DNA from: Nepenthes gracilis
Taxonomy: Eukaryota > Streptophyta > Magnoliopsida > Caryophyllales > Nepenthaceae
Direction of reading: 5' to 3'
Length of the DNA: 64,000 bases
Assembly (NCBI GenBank): GCA_033239525.1
Contig: BSYO01000011.1
Coordinates: 7,655,973-7,719,972, forward strand
The notes under the pieces were generated by a model. It did no database searches and had not been told where the DNA came from. It saw nothing but the letters and a program-made list of their open reading frames with translations. A program made the position numbers and the translations under genes. Below, in pieces: positions 1 to 12,371 of the stretch (position 1 is its first letter; each line of letters begins with the position of its first letter).

Positions 1-2226
1 TCACTCGTTGCAAGTGATTTCCCATGACTTTCACTATCTCCCCTAATCGCAAGTAAATTACTCTCACTCTTGTAACTAAATCCTTCCCTTCTTTCTTTAT
101 TGATGTGGAATTCGGGTTTGTATGTCTTAATTTGGGAAAATTGGCGTTAGTTATGGGAGTTGAAAACTTGGGGAAAAATAGAGTTCCGATTTCTGTAATA
201 AAAGAATAAAAAAATTTATGGGCTTCACATAGAAATTGAGGGCCAAAATTTATGAGTTAATAGCACCCGATCCTTATTTCGTTGGATGTGAAAAGAAAGG
301 TTGGGATTTTTATTTATTTCGGTGAAAATCAGTTGGAGACATAAGAACAGAGTCTTGTGCTCTGTTTGTGTATTTCGTATGACTTTGGCAACGTGATGGG
401 CTTCAGAAGAGGGTATGTGTATTCGTATTCTATGGTTAATTATACGGTATACATGAGGATGTACACATACACGTATGTGTGTATGTGCTCGTGTGTGAAC
501 GGATGGCCGTGCTGCTGCTGGGTGTGGTGTGTGTGGAACCTACTAGCAGTGTTGCTGCTGTATGTGCTTATGTGTGTGTATGCTACTGATGTGCGTTAGT
601 TTATTGGCTGTGTGCAGCCATGTGAGTGTGTGGGTAGCCGAGTGTGTGTATAGACAGTGTGTGTGTGTATATATATTCGTATATAATTATATATAAGTGA
701 TGTATATGTGTATATATTGAAGGGAAAGTTGTCGGTAATTATTATTCGATTGAATTTTTGTGAAATTAATCGGGATAGTTAAATAAGATGAGAATCACAG
801 GTTAATTCGATTGAGAATATTTGTGATCTTAGGAATGATATTTGATATGCCGGAAGGGCCGATTATGATCGAGTATAAAATTAAATAGGTATTTTTCGAT
901 TCTCTGTTATTCTTTCATCATTCCGTGATAAATTCATTTGTGTTGATCTTAATGGTGTGAGTATGATCATTGTTAGCACTGAGCAACATTTCTATCGTTG
1001 TACTTGCAAAGCCTCTTTTGAGTAATATTCGATTGCGTGAGTATTTGGATGTTTGGCTTTCTACGGTCAAGGTTAAGGAAAACGTATGAAAACACTAAGG
1101 TATGTAGTCGAATGGGAGGCTACGACACCTTAGCGTAGTCTATACTTATGCGATACTGATTTTCGTATTATGGTGATAATGAGGTATACTAATTATTGTA
1201 GAGGGATGCTTATAGCATGTAACCATCGTAGGAGATTATATCAGGGATATAATTTGGCTAAGGGTATCACAAATGGTATTGGCATACTACGGATACAGCC
1301 TCTGAGAGGATTGCAGAGGTAGTTGGATATTATGGATAACCTCATTATACGTACTCAGCTGTTGGGACGTAAATACACGACATTTGGTTCACAGTGGCAG
1401 AATAAGGTCTAAGAAAATTCATTGTGATATTCTGTCATTGTTAATACCTCATGAATTTGGGATTTGGTGGAATCTATGTGTTATATTTGGTAGAATCTAT
1501 GTGTCTGATTTTATGATATTCAAATTCAGTGGAATCCATATTGTTTATCGATATTTGATGTTCAGGTCATTCACGTTGACATTCGGACTAGGGAACCCCT
1601 GCATATCTCTTGATGTCGGATTTTGAGGGATTTTCACATGTTATTGGCAATCTTGTTATCTTTGTCATATAAGGGTCCGGGGAGACCATCTTGCTTTTGG
1701 TTTGAGTCGTGTTTACGACATGCTACAGTTTCTCGGATATAGTTAGATTATTACAGAAATGTTGTAACAATTATATTCGAGATATTTACTATTTATTTAG
1801 CGTTTTTGATTATTATCACTTATTTAGTTTTCGTTCACCATTATATTTTATTGGCTCTAGAGTAGACAGGTTGACATCATGTTAGAAGAGATCGCATGGG
1901 TAGACTCCAGGCAGAGGTGATCTCCAAGACTAAGACTTGCAGGATAGAGACCTAAGATTTTTGTTAGTTTTATTACTATTCGACATTTATTAGATTTTTA
2001 TTATGATGATTGATATTTTGGATATCGATATTATTGAAATTATTTATTATTATTATGGATATTTATTTAATGATATACTTATGATGATTACTGATGGTAT
2101 TTCAAATGATAGTATTGAGCTCATTTAAGTTACTTGATGATGTAAAATTGGTGAATTCGAATGATTCGAGACTTTCATCATGATGGTCTGAGTTGGGTTC
2201 GTGGATTTGAGCTTGGATCGTCACAT
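1..2226. other. Gene-free, repeat-derived sequence, LTR-like
   Basis: No reading frame here looks like a gene; the open frames at about 357-599 and 1384-1626 are low-complexity or unlike any protein I know. The layout of 1.0-2.2 kb (AT-rich, GTAGACTCC/AGGTGATCTCC-type boxes, an end in ..GGATCGTCACA at about 2226) resembles the long LTRs of plant Ty3/gypsy elements, but I see no primer-binding site after it and the left end is outside the window. LTR origin is inference only. Confidence 0.3.
405..715. repeat. TG/TA-rich low-complexity tract
   Basis: The stretch is dominated by GTGTGT, TATGTG and TATATA runs, densest at 655-715. It produces a spurious 80-residue open frame rich in Tyr, Val, Cys and Trp. 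Confidence 0.7.
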
Positions 2227-3869
2227 TTTTCCTCATTCCTAATCGTCCTACAAGTATCCGAACTTATCATCTGAAGGAATTAGTAAAATAAAAGTAAGAA
2301 GGGAGTAAAGAGTTCAGTAAAGTATATAATTTAGTAATTGATCATATATAATTTGTATTAAAAATATATCAAAAGGAACAATACATTAACTTTTAGTGCA
2401 ATACTATGCAATTTTATGGCAATACATGTATCCAATTTTGCAGATTTCTTATTATATTCTTACTCATTTTTTATAATCAAATTATGCTAAAATATGATTT
2501 TTTTGGGGATTAAGAGCCAATAGGATCTCATTGAATAAAGTAGTAGATAATCAAAATTCGGGTTACATTTATTTTCATATAACAAAAGGTCATATACTAT
2601 TATTTAAAACTTGTAAGTAGGTCGTTATACATATAATTCTATAGATGGGAGCGAACATCGCTTTTTCCTCAGATGATTGGTTTGAATCACGATTTACCAT
2701 TATAATATATTAAAATATACCATAATATACTACCAGTTGAAATATAACCATGGTCCAGTACATATACTACTAAAAATTCTGCACATTTCTTCATATTTTA
2801 TAATTTTCTCGTCCTGAAGAAAATGTTAATAATTTTTAGCTTAATTGTAGAGTTTTCTCTTCAAATTTTATAAAATTTTAACATATAAAACTTATATTTT
2901 TTGTAAAAATTTAATTATGATAAATTTTAAAACATGGATTGCTAAATTAGTATAGTAATGTAGAAAATTTTAGCAATAGTATAGAAAATTAGCAGCTTAA
3001 AACAATCTCATCAAATTTCATCTTTTAAGCAAACATATAGAACAAAATTCATAAATTTTTTAAACATGCAATGTATAATTTAGCTTGCTAAAACTTGTAT
3101 AAATGAAATTCAAACGTGAAGGAACATTACACTACAATTTTGAGAACATATATGATGAAATATTGTAGAATTCAACAAAGTAATACTATATATATAAGTT
3201 TAGACATGAATTTTATATATTTTTGTAACAAAATAAAGAGAATTTCTTATGCATGCTAAATAATAATATCATAAATTTTAAATTATGTCATACATAAGTA
3301 TTTAAAGTAAAAAATATTTAAAAAATTAAGAAAGAACAATAATAGAAGAAAGAGAGGCTTAGAATATACTTATTTTGACTCCAAATTATCAAAATTTTAG
3401 CTTTAATTAACTTGAATTGAGTTTCTTTAGCTTCTTCTCTTTCCTTCTCTCTTCTCCTTGTCTCTTTCTCTCTCCTCTCTCAAATTTTGCTAAAAATGAT
3501 AAAATTTAGTCAGATTATCTATTTATACTGAAGTGGTACTTGAGTGTTGGTCGGATGCGTGTTAGGCTTATAACCAAACATTGCGGTGTACTAGTGCCGT
3601 CTCGGGCAAACCTCGAATGCAGACAGTCTACCTCCACCCGCTTGAGCATTCCTCGGGCGTGTATCAAGCGTGAGTATTTTGCTAGTGATGTTTAGGTGCC
3701 GATCAGGGGCTTTTCAGGCGTAATCATTTTGCCTTCTCATACACGGGCGCATATGTTGGGCATTCCTCAACCTGATAAAATTTGATCAAAAAATGACATT
3801 TGACCTTAATTTTATTTATATTAATTTAATTAATTAAGATTATGATAAAATTTAAACTTAATCCTTATA
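2227..3869. other. AT-rich intergenic stretch with a CT-rich tract
   Basis: No coding frame is visible. 3420-3480 is a pyrimidine-rich CTTCTCTTTCC-type run, followed by a more GC-rich block at 3530-3790. This could be the LTR or leader of the adjacent copia element, but I found no matching second copy or primer-binding site. Confidence 0.4.
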
Positions 3870-4209
3870 ATAAGGATCTTGAAGCTAATGAAAAATGGCT
3901 CAATAAATATCATTGTGCCTACATTACTATTTTAAGCATCATGATTGATTATCTTATTGGTGAGTTTGTGGTGTATCTAATGACTTAGGTATTGTGGAAT
4001 GATCTAAAATTTGATCGGATGACTTTATCAAATTTTGTGGATTGATTATGAAATTTGGCTCCTACAAGATGTGATCAAGGCATACAATATAGTAGCATCC
4101 AAGAGTGATATCAATTATGATCCGCAAGCTCAAAACTACTGAAAATAGTCTCACTGATTAATAGCAGATGCAAATAGTGATTTATTTATTACAAAGCTGT
4201 TAGAAGACT

Positions 4210-4560
4210 ATGGGCCAAAACTTGACATATAACGACAATACTTTTGATGATGTGGCGCATCATCTAGATCTTGAAGCTGAGTGCTTGGAAGCGATCAAGC
4301 ATACTAAATCTGTATATGTGGCTAAGTCAAGTTCACGTGGGGCATCTTGGTCCAAATGCAAGAATAATGACCAATCTTCTAAACAAGGTGAAGCTTCTAA
4401 ACCAATGCCTAAAAAGTAGAAGACTTTCAAGCACAAAAGAGAAAAATGCGTTGGCAGAAATGACTAGTTGAAGCTAGTTTATTTCAATTGTAGAAAGGAA
4501 GGCCACTTCACTCATGAATGTAATAGGCCTAAGAAAGTGTTCTATGACTCTTCGCTCTTA
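4210..4560 (+). pseudogene. copia gag C-terminus with broken zinc knuckle
   Basis: The open part at 4210-4419 encodes the end of the gag coat domain and a basic linker (MGQNLTYNDN...). After a stop the frame resumes as the nucleocapsid knuckle at 4480-4521. The pattern should be C-x2-C-x4-H-x4-C, but the first Cys codon reads TAT (Tyr), one G-to-A change from TGT; the other Cys and the His are kept. Nucleocapsid knuckles bind the element's RNA, so this copy is unlikely to package RNA. Confidence 0.75.
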
Positions 4561-4596
4561 GTTTGTGCAACTAGCCATGTCATGATTGATTCTATT

Positions 4597-4806
4597 CCAT
4601 GTGGATTGTTGATTCAGAAGCAACTGAGCATATAATAAGAGATCGAGTTGTATTCATAAAATATCCTTATATTCATATTAGGAGTAGAGACATAAAGGTA
4701 AAAAATAGAGATAGAATGGGGATGCTTGGAATTGATGCTTACATGATAAATTTGCCTGGTGGGCTTATTTTATTGCTTCATAATGTATTATACACTTTAA
4801 AGATAT
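4597..4806 (+). pseudogene. copia aspartic protease remnant
   Basis: The frame begins MWIVDSEATEHI, which aligns with the copia protease active-site segment whose usual core is DSGAT; here Gly is replaced by Glu. It continues to the LHNVLYTLKI segment, matching the usual LxNVLYVP end of this domain. The catalytic Asp is kept. The frame stops at 4806, and the next domain is in other frames. Confidence 0.75.
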
Positions 4807-5470
4807 GACAAAATTTACTTTCTATTATTAATTTAATGAGTTTTAGTTTTTGATGTTCTTTTCAAAATAATGATGTTTCACCTAATCTAGGATTAACATA
4901 TTATGGATATGGTTTTATTTAGATGATTTTATGGCCTTAGATTTGAATTATTATGGTAGAATGATTCATCTATTTACTTAACATTTTTTAATAATGTAAG
5001 TATACACACATGGCACGTAAGGGTTCACCATATAGGACAAGATAGGAGGGCTAGATTAGTTAGAAAGTGCCTTGTAGGTAGTCTAACAAAAGTTTCTCTT
5101 CCCACATGTGGACATTATCTAATGTGAAAGTCTGAAAGTAAACCACTTGAAAAAAACTATTAGAACATCTTTTTTTTTTTTTATTACAATTAGTCTATTT
5201 TGATATTTGTTGTCCAATAAAGGCAAGAGCGATGCATGGTGGTCTATACTATGCCATATTTATAGATGATTTTACATAGTTCTCATGTCTATTTACTGTC
5301 ACATAAGTTTGAAATATTGAATTATTTTAGACATTATATGATTTTGGTTGAGAATCAATTAGATAAAAGTATAAAAGCTCTCATAATTGAACAAAGGGGT
5401 GAATATATATCTGATAAATTTAAGAGGTTTCACAATAAAAAAACTGCATTGAAAGGTAGTTGATGATATT

Positions 5471-6332
5471 AAACACGCTAGAACGAAATATAAGTGAGAC
5501 AGAGCAGAATCATATAATGCTTAAAATAGTTAAATCAACAATGATACAAGTAAAATTTTAAAAATCTTACCGGATGTTGTGTTGTTTACTATGTTCTATA
5601 TTCTTAGCCAAGTATCCTTTAGGTTGGTAAATTTCACTTTGTATGAACTATGGACAGGTGAGAAATCCAATTTGATTATCTTGTAGCCTTGGGCTTAACA
5701 TGACTTTACTCACAATAATTTTTATAGGTACGAGATATTGGGCCCTATGAGAAAAAAATATCTTCATAAAGATACTCAAAATATTTCAAAGGCTATTTAT
5801 TAATAGGCTAATATTTTGATAGAAGTTTGATAGAAATTAAATTGTGAGATGTAAATTTCATCCAGGATGAATTCCCAAATAGAAATAATATTAAAAGAAA
5901 TTTGAATCTCTAATTAACTACTAGTGTTTATTGTGCACATTATTCTTTTGTTTTCTCAAAATTACTCTTAAGACTCTTGGCGTACCCTTGGACCAAGTCC
6001 AACTCATCTTATAAATCTAGGGGTAATTTATACTATCATAAATTTAAAGGTTCCAAAAATTAATCATATAGTACAAATCTTTCACAAAACTTACATTTAA
6101 ATTCCTATTTTACCAATTTACATGACCCATGGCCAGGGCTATTTTACCAATTTACCATCTTGTCCTCTTTTTTTCTCTTTGCTCAGAACTACCAAGGTTT
6201 CTCCTCCTCTCTCTCAATTTTCTTCTAACAATGATAGGTAACTTTTTTCTAGGGCTCTCCTTGTATCAATACAAACCAAAGTAAGCACTCTCCTAATTTA
6301 GTCTACATATATACAACCTTACACCTTTTTTT
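5471..6332. other. Gene-free spacer
   Basis: I see no coding frame, tRNA or clear repeat boundary here. 6150-6230 is CT-rich. The right edge abuts the 3' end of the minus-strand LINE. Confidence 0.4.
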
Positions 6333-6649
6333 AGTGAATAATGTGTATATTGAGATGAAAGAATTTACATAATCTATATTCTAAATCAAAGCCATTACAG
6401 CCTTGGAATTAGAGCATACAAGTTTGGGTATACCCTGAGCTTCATATTACATGCCATGCACACAAACCAAAAAATAGATAGAATTAAATTTAATTTCGAC
6501 TAATACATTTAAAGGTAGACTCCATCTTATTATGATGGATCGGTTGCACTAATTCTGCCCAATGAAAATCGTTTCTAACTAGTGTCTAACTGTAGCTTTG
6601 ATCAAATTGACTAGCTGTGTCTCATCCCTCGGTGAAGAGTTTTAAAAGT

Positions 6650-7300
6650 TCATTGATTGCGCTCTTGCCAAATAAAGTACACTGTAATTGTTAGTGTGAA
6701 TCGAAGAGAGTATGCTTTGATGTTCTTTTCCTTTCATTTGAGAGCTGCCCATGTTATATTTGAGTTCTAGTTGTTGTACGGCCAACTAGTTTCCGTATGG
6801 TGACACATCATCCTCTACACGCCATTTGGAAAGGGACATCTGAAAAGTAGGTGATCATGACTTTCAATCCCATTACTACAAAGTATACAAATATTAGTTT
6901 GTTGAATGAAGGTGTTGATACGGTCCAAAGTGCTTAATATCCTTCGAACAACCAACCATAGAATAAAGGCTTATGCTAGGATATGTTGAAGGCCCCAAAC
7001 AAGATAGCCCTATGCTACTTTGTCTTTGGAACCCTAGAATATCTTGTAGGCTGATTACACCGTAAAAACACTAGTTGACTATAATACCATTTGATTACAT
7101 ATTTTCGGGATGCATTCGGATAGTAATTTGGCATGTCATCTAAAATGCTAGTAACTTCCACATCGAACTGATTGGGCCACTTTCACACTCCATGACTATT
7201 GATATCCTAAACTTTAGTGCCTTGAAATAATTTGGTGATAGTCATCAATTTCTCCAAGTATCTGTTGGATAGTGGTCCTAATAGGTGCCAACTGCCAATC
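6650..7300 (-). pseudogene. LINE ORF2 C-terminal zf-RVT region
   Basis: The minus-strand translation contains LSTLDRIN followed by a C-x2-C...H-x-H...C motif (CILCSNGIESHDHLLFRCPF), the zinc-binding signature at the end of plant LINE ORF2 proteins. The same motif recurs in the plus-strand copies at 9.8, 14.4 and 15.2 kb of this window. Stop codons interrupt it. Confidence 0.7.
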
Positions 7301-7619
7301 TATGGGAAAGTCTCAGCACCATCTCCAATGTGATGGCGCATCCTGAGCTAAAGAGTAGGGCGCAACTTCATAATCTTCTTCTAACTCTATACTACTAAGT
7401 CAGAAACTTTAATGATTCATATGCATATGCCTTTAATTTGATAGGTGTGAATCCATGAAGACCACATTGAAGCAAGATCTTTGGTGATAACTCTCTATAG
7501 AATGCGACTTATTAATACCTTATTAGAAATGAGGAGATTTTTGAATCCCAAGCCACAGTCATCCTTTGTAGTACAAATGTCCTACCATGCTTTAGGTAAG
7601 ATGAATATTGAAACCCTAT

Positions 7620-9045
7620 AGAAGTGAATTATTAATAGAGTGGAAGAGATAAGTTGGAGCCGACTGCCAAATGACAACTATCTGTTCTTCCAATAGGTCA
7701 CCTCCTCACCACTTTGTTCAGAAGGGATTTACAATCTTTCTTTAAGAGTCGAGTGATAATGAGTGGGATACCCAAATATCACACCGAGAGCTGTCCCTAT
7801 TTGTAGCTCATAATATCTTTGATGTCTTGTACGGTGTTCTCATTTGTGGTATAAATAAACTATTCACTGTTATCTCTATTTGTTGAAAGCCTTAAAAGTA
7901 GTTTGAATTCTTTAAGGCAGCCATGGAGCAGTCTAACAAAATTTTTGTCCACCCTAGAGAAGAGAAGAAGATCATCCGCAAAGGCAAGTATCAATGTACT
8001 GGTTTAATCACATTTTTAATGGTACTTAAAGTTTCTATTTCGACGAGCCTTTATTTCAATGATTCCATGAAGTACTTCCATAACCAGTACAAAGAGGTAT
8101 GAAAATAGTGGATCACCTTGTCTAAGTCCTATTGCTCTCTTAAAGAATCCAACTGATTCTCTATTTATATAAATAGAGAACGTTGTGGCGGCAATGCATT
8201 GATAAATCCAAGTGACCATCTAGGAAGCGAAGTCCGTTAATTATATAGTAGCAATCAGAAAATCCCATTGGATTGAATCATATGCTTTCATTATGTCCAC
8301 ATTCATAGAACACTAGTGAACACCTTACCAGAATGGTACTTATGAAATAATTCTTGAATGAGCAAAATATTATCACCAATATGTCTCCACACCGCAAAGG
8401 CGGTTTGTCAATGATCAACCCCATATGGGAGTGTAGGTTTGATACAGTTAGGTATAATCATCGAAATGATTTTATAGATAATATTGTAGCACGAAATAGG
8501 CCGACAATCAGATACCTTAGAGGGAGACATCACCTTTGGAATCAAGTTAATGATGGTAGCATTGATTTGCTTAAGGAGCTTCTCATATTGAAAAAAATCC
8601 TAAACTGCCTCAATAATTGAAGGACCTACAATGTGCCATGTCTCCTTAAAGAACCTCGATGAGAACCCATCAGGACTGGATGCTTTGCAGTCACCTATGG
8701 AGAACAAAGTTGTCGAACCTCCTTATCACTCACTGGGCACAAAGAGACTCTTGAAGGTTATTAGGAATAGTACGTAGGATGAGCGGACGAAATCTTTTCT
8801 TGTCAAAGAGACTGTTAGCACAACTTGTCCCCATAATTCACATAAAGTGAGCAACTATCAATTGCTGGACTTCACCTAAACTACTAGTGGGTGTGCCATC
8901 TTCTTTAACTAAGGAGAGGATCCCATTGTGGTTACAATTCCCTACGATTGAATGGATTAAGAACTTGGTGCATTGATCACTCTCCTGGAGTGACTTGAAC
9001 TTAGTCTTCTATTGAATAAAATCAAGTTCTTGTCCCAAGGCACGA
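7620..9045 (-). pseudogene. LINE reverse transcriptase remnant
   Basis: Segments recognisable on the minus strand: KEDGTPTSSLGEV and FDKKRFRPL upstream of RT (about 8900-8750), a finger region with LIPKV and RPISC equivalents (about 8640-8450), the palm segment GLRQGDPLFSYLFVLVMEVL (8016-8219), and the catalytic box FADDLLLF (about 7970-7993). The catalytic Asp pair is intact, but stop codons and frameshifts break the frame many times. The same pre-RT segment occurs in sense at 13.75-14.37 kb, so the two copies belong to one family. Confidence 0.85.
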
Positions 9046-9704
9046 CGGTAGGCCATGCTGAAGAAGATTGAATGTTCTATTCGATGATTCTTATGGCATG
9101 GCTCTATCAACGGGAGGACTATCACAAAAGTGGCATGGGAGGAGGTTTGCTTGCCAAAGAATGAAGGAGGATTGGGTATCAGAAATCTCCTGGCATCCAA
9201 CAAGGCTCTAATAAGTCGCCTACTCTGGAAAATTTTCACCAAAAACCCTACTTTTGTATGGTCTTCGTGGATCCATATTAACAGAATCAAAGATTGATGT
9301 ATACGGACCACCAAAGTCCCGAAAATTGCGGCATGGTGTTGGAAGAAAATTATGAAGTTGCGCCCTGAAGTTCGTCTTCGATTTTGCTACCATATTGGAG
9401 ATGGAGCTGACAAATTTCTATGGTTAGATAATTGGCATCTGATGGGACCACTTTGTGATAGATTCTCGGAGAGACTGATGGCCATCACTAAATTACTAGG
9501 AATGCAAAGGTATACGAAATCATTCGTCACGGAGAGTGGAGATGGCCTAATGCACATCACATGGAAGTGACTAGTATTGTGGAGAGTATGCCACAATACA
9601 ACCCAGATTCAGCTAGAAAGGACAAGATCAGATAGAGTGATAGCCCCAATGGGATATTCTCAGTAAGATCCGCCCACAGATTCTTTTATGGATCCAAAGA
9701 CAAA

Positions 9705-9908
9705 ATGGTTTGGGCTTCTTTTATTTGGGGACCACATCACATCTCCGCGCACGCATTCACTCTATGGTTGGTAATTCGAAGAAGTCTAAGCACTCTGGAC
9801 CATATAAGTAGCAATACCAATCAAACTAATACGTGTGCCTTATGCAACAATGAAGAGGAAAGCCATGATCACCTTTTCTTTGATTGCCCATTTTCCAAAG
9901 GTGTCTAG
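9705..9908 (+). pseudogene. LINE ORF2 zf-RVT domain (longest open part)
   Basis: This 67-residue open frame holds the WGPHHISAHAFTLWLVIRR segment and the C-x2-C/H-x-H/C zinc signature ending DCPFSKGV. It corresponds to the zf-RVT tail of plant LINE ORF2 proteins. The upstream part of the same domain is in another frame (9352-9570), showing a frameshift near 9550. Confidence 0.75.
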
Positions 9909-10403
9909 AAAAATGTGTCGACGTGCAGGACTGCATTGGCCCTACAGGCAATGGAGTCAAATATCAAATGGGAAACTAACAAATGGAAATGAAAGGACGT
10001 CAAAGCCCAATCCCTACGTCTCACACTGGCAGCCACAGTTTACATCATTTGGAGGGAACACAATCAAAGAATGTTCCATAACTCGTATCTTCGAGATGAG
10101 ACCCAACTTGTTAACCAAATCATGGCGCAGGTTTGTCATAAGCTGGAGATGACTACCATTGAATGGAATAGTGATAACAGATCTATCGTCACTCGCTAGA
10201 ATTTAACTTATGTGTTTAGGAGTTAGACTTAATCGTTTTGATTTCTTTCTACTTTATGTTATTTTTTGATATTTTTCATGTCACTTTTGTGAAGCTTGGG
10301 GGATACCCTAACTATTATGCACAACCTCCAAGTTGATAAAAAATTTGGAGATAGAACATAAGTTTATAAATTCTTACAATCTCAATATACACATTATTTA
10401 CCC

Positions 10404-10426
10404 AAATAAATAAATAAATAAATAAA
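10404..10426 (+). repeat. (AATA)n tail of the plus-strand LINE
   Basis: About five AAAT units follow the conserved LINE 3' end and mark the 3' boundary of the inserted copy. Confidence 0.7.
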
Positions 10427-10589
10427 GCTCTCGCTCTATTTGGTTGATGAAAAGTAGCCATATGATATTCCTCCAATACCTTCCGCGATCTGACTACCTT
10501 CTTCAAAACATTACTAACTTGGGCATTCAGATTTTTTAGAAATCTTCATACATTCTTCAATTTGGCTATAAGTTGGTACATTAGAACGC

Positions 10590-11207
10590 CTTGTATCTTA
10601 CCTTGCCAGGCCTCCCGAACAACATGGAGGAAATGCTGAAATTTGGTGAGAAAATTGTTAAATCTAAACATACATTTTCTCAATTAATGCATGGCCGTCG
10701 GGAAAAGAACACAAGGAGAGTAGTCTGATATTTTCATCAGAAGAAAGGAGGCTTTATATGTATCGAACTCCGATAGCCAAATGCCATTAATAACAATTCT
10801 GTCTAATTTTCTATAAATACGAACAGCTGCATATCTTCTATCATTCCAATTATAAAAGGCACCATCATGATATAAGTCATTTAAATCACAATCAGTGAGA
10901 CATTGATTTAAATCCATGGAGCTCCTAACATTCCAACTGCCACCCAACCCCTTAGAAGGCAACCTAATTGTATTACAATCCCCCAAGGCAACTCATGGCA
11001 CTTCAAGAACCTCATCGTTTATAACTTGGAGGCTATTCCAAAGAATACGCTGCTCAATCTCCGAATTTGACTCATAAATAAAGGAAACACAGAAGACCTT
11101 ATGGTCAATTTTGTTGTGGGTTTTGTAGTGAATAAATTGATCATCTTTGGAGAGGATATCCAGATCCACCATTCATTTATCCCAACCAATCCATATACGG
11201 CCTATAG
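10590..11207 (-). pseudogene. LINE apurinic endonuclease domain remnant
   Basis: The minus strand reads GRIWIGWDK, then DDQFIHYKTH, VSFIYESNS, a G-D-C-N-T-I-R segment (normally GDFNAIR), CLTDCDLNDLYHDGAFYNWNDRR, KLDRIVIN and finally ISDYSP (normally SDHSP). These are the ordered blocks of the endonuclease/exonuclease/phosphatase fold in plant LINEs. The catalytic-site His of SDHSP reads Tyr, again a C-to-T change. The longest open part is 10,684-10,986. Confidence 0.8.
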
Positions 11208-11211
11208 ATAT

Positions 11212-12371
11212 TGTTAAATAATTTATAGCTCAACTCTAATTAGGCATCCATTTTTTGACGATTAGCTCAGCATTACTCTCTCTAACTTTCGTTTCAACTA
11301 ATTCAACAATGGAGCAGTACGATAACAATATAAATTGTCTAACCTCATAAGCTTTGATTCGATGCAACCTTGCACCTTATTCACTGATTTCACCTAATCT
11401 AACCCCACTAACTTAATTCTCCTCCTAATACCACCTTTAACTACATTAATCTACCCTATTAAGTGAAAGAAAATAGGGTTTTCTTCTTCCATTGGCATAG
11501 CCAGCGACCTCCCTTGTTTTTTTAGCTCATCACTTAAATCCTCTCTTATAACGTTACTAACTGCACTTGAACTCTAGCATTAACTGGAAAGCATCCCATG
11601 TCCTTCTTATTCTAGTGTAGCCAGCCCTCTTGATAATAATAAGCCTCCTAACGCCACATTATCTATTTGGTGCACCCAGAAAAGAATTCTGTGTGCTTCA
11701 TCTTAATGTAGCTATTCTCCTTTAGTTCTTCATTCACTTCTTGACCTCACTAAACCCAATTAAGTCAGCCATACATTGGTCTCACACACCATACCTAGCC
11801 AACCAAGACATCACTCATTTGTTAACTCTAAATCCTTAATCACCTTTTGAATACTAAGGAATTCTAAGTTGTCTTCCTAATTAAAATAATCAGCTACTCA
11901 TAACAGCTAGGGTTCCATATCCATAAAAAATCATCTAATCTTTCTAATAATTAGGAAATTCAGGAATTATTTTTTAAATAATTTTTATCTATAAAATATC
12001 TTTAATAAATATTTGATTATAAATGTACCATCCTATTTTTAATTACTTTGTTCTATCATCACTTTATTAGAGTTTGACACTAAGCCAAATTTAATTTTGA
12101 TTGTGACCACGATACCCATATCTAACTGGCCCACAAGGATTCCTATTTACTTAATTAATTGCACATGATTACTTTGTTTTGCTAAAAATTAGACATAACT
12201 TATTTTATATTTAAAATATATAGTAGTTTTAAGGCCACGTAACCATAATTAATACATAAATAACACACAAAACATTCAAAATATATTGTTATAAATTATC
12301 ATAAGCAGCTAAATATGAATTTTATAAAATCAATGCTCTTAGCAAATTATCAAAATATTATGGATAATTAC
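11212..12371 (-). mobile_element. Putative 3' LTR of a minus-strand Ty3/gypsy element
   Basis: The right edge ends ..GGATAATTACA, i.e. minus-strand TGTAATTATCC, a common start of plant Ty3/gypsy LTRs, and is directly followed at 12,372-12,390 by a polypurine tract on the minus strand (plus-strand ATCCTCCCCCCTT). The left edge is placed at TGTTAAATAATT because the LINE endonuclease frame stops exactly there. The second LTR of this element is not in the window, so length and left end are estimates. Confidence 0.55.

Larger units (their letters stand above)
3870..5470 (+). mobile_element. Ty1/copia retrotransposon, decayed gag-pol fragment
   Basis: Conceptual translation across several frames and stops gives, in copia order: a UBN2-type gag (about 3870-4430, including FDDVAHHLDLEAECLEA), a basic Lys/Ser-rich linker, a CCHC zinc knuckle, the protease, the GAG-pre-integrase region (about 4990-5160) and the start of integrase with YYAIFIDDF near 5250. 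The order gag-protease-integrase before RT defines copia. RT and RNase H are absent, so the element is truncated on the right. Stops and frameshifts occur throughout; it cannot encode a working polyprotein. LTRs were not located. Confidence 0.85.
9045..10427 (+). mobile_element. 5'-truncated LINE copy, plus strand, nested in the minus-strand LINE
   Basis: From about 9,045 the plus strand encodes only the C-terminal part of LINE ORF2: FLWHG, EEVCLPKNEGGLGI, a tryptophan-rich W-x2-W stretch (9340-9440), then WASFIWGPHH and the zinc signature CALCNNEEESHDHLFFDCPF (about 9835-9895). After the coding part comes a 3' region ending CTCAATATACACATTATTTA and an (AATA)n tail at 10,404-10,426. On either side the minus-strand LINE resumes (RT side to the left, endonuclease side to the right), so this is an insertion of a 5'-truncated copy. 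I could not find a convincing target-site duplication. Confidence 0.8.
6333..11211 (-). mobile_element. LINE (non-LTR retrotransposon), decayed, minus strand
   Basis: Reading right to left, the minus strand encodes plant L1-type ORF2 parts in the expected order: apurinic endonuclease (11,207-10,590), reverse transcriptase (about 9,045-7,620) and a terminal CCHC zf-RVT region (about 7,300-6,650). The 3' end at about 6333-6365 reads (minus strand) TCAATATACACATTATTCAC followed by an A-run, the same ending as the plus-strand copy at 10,380-10,427. The copy is interrupted at 9,045-10,427 by that second LINE. At 11,212 its endonuclease domain is cut by a Ty3/gypsy LTR. Many stops and frameshifts; dead. 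The estimated 5' end is simply where the match stops. Confidence 0.8.

Noticed and set aside
357..599. 80-residue Tyr/Val/Cys/Trp-rich frame
   Set aside because: It is produced by the TG/TA-rich low-complexity tract.
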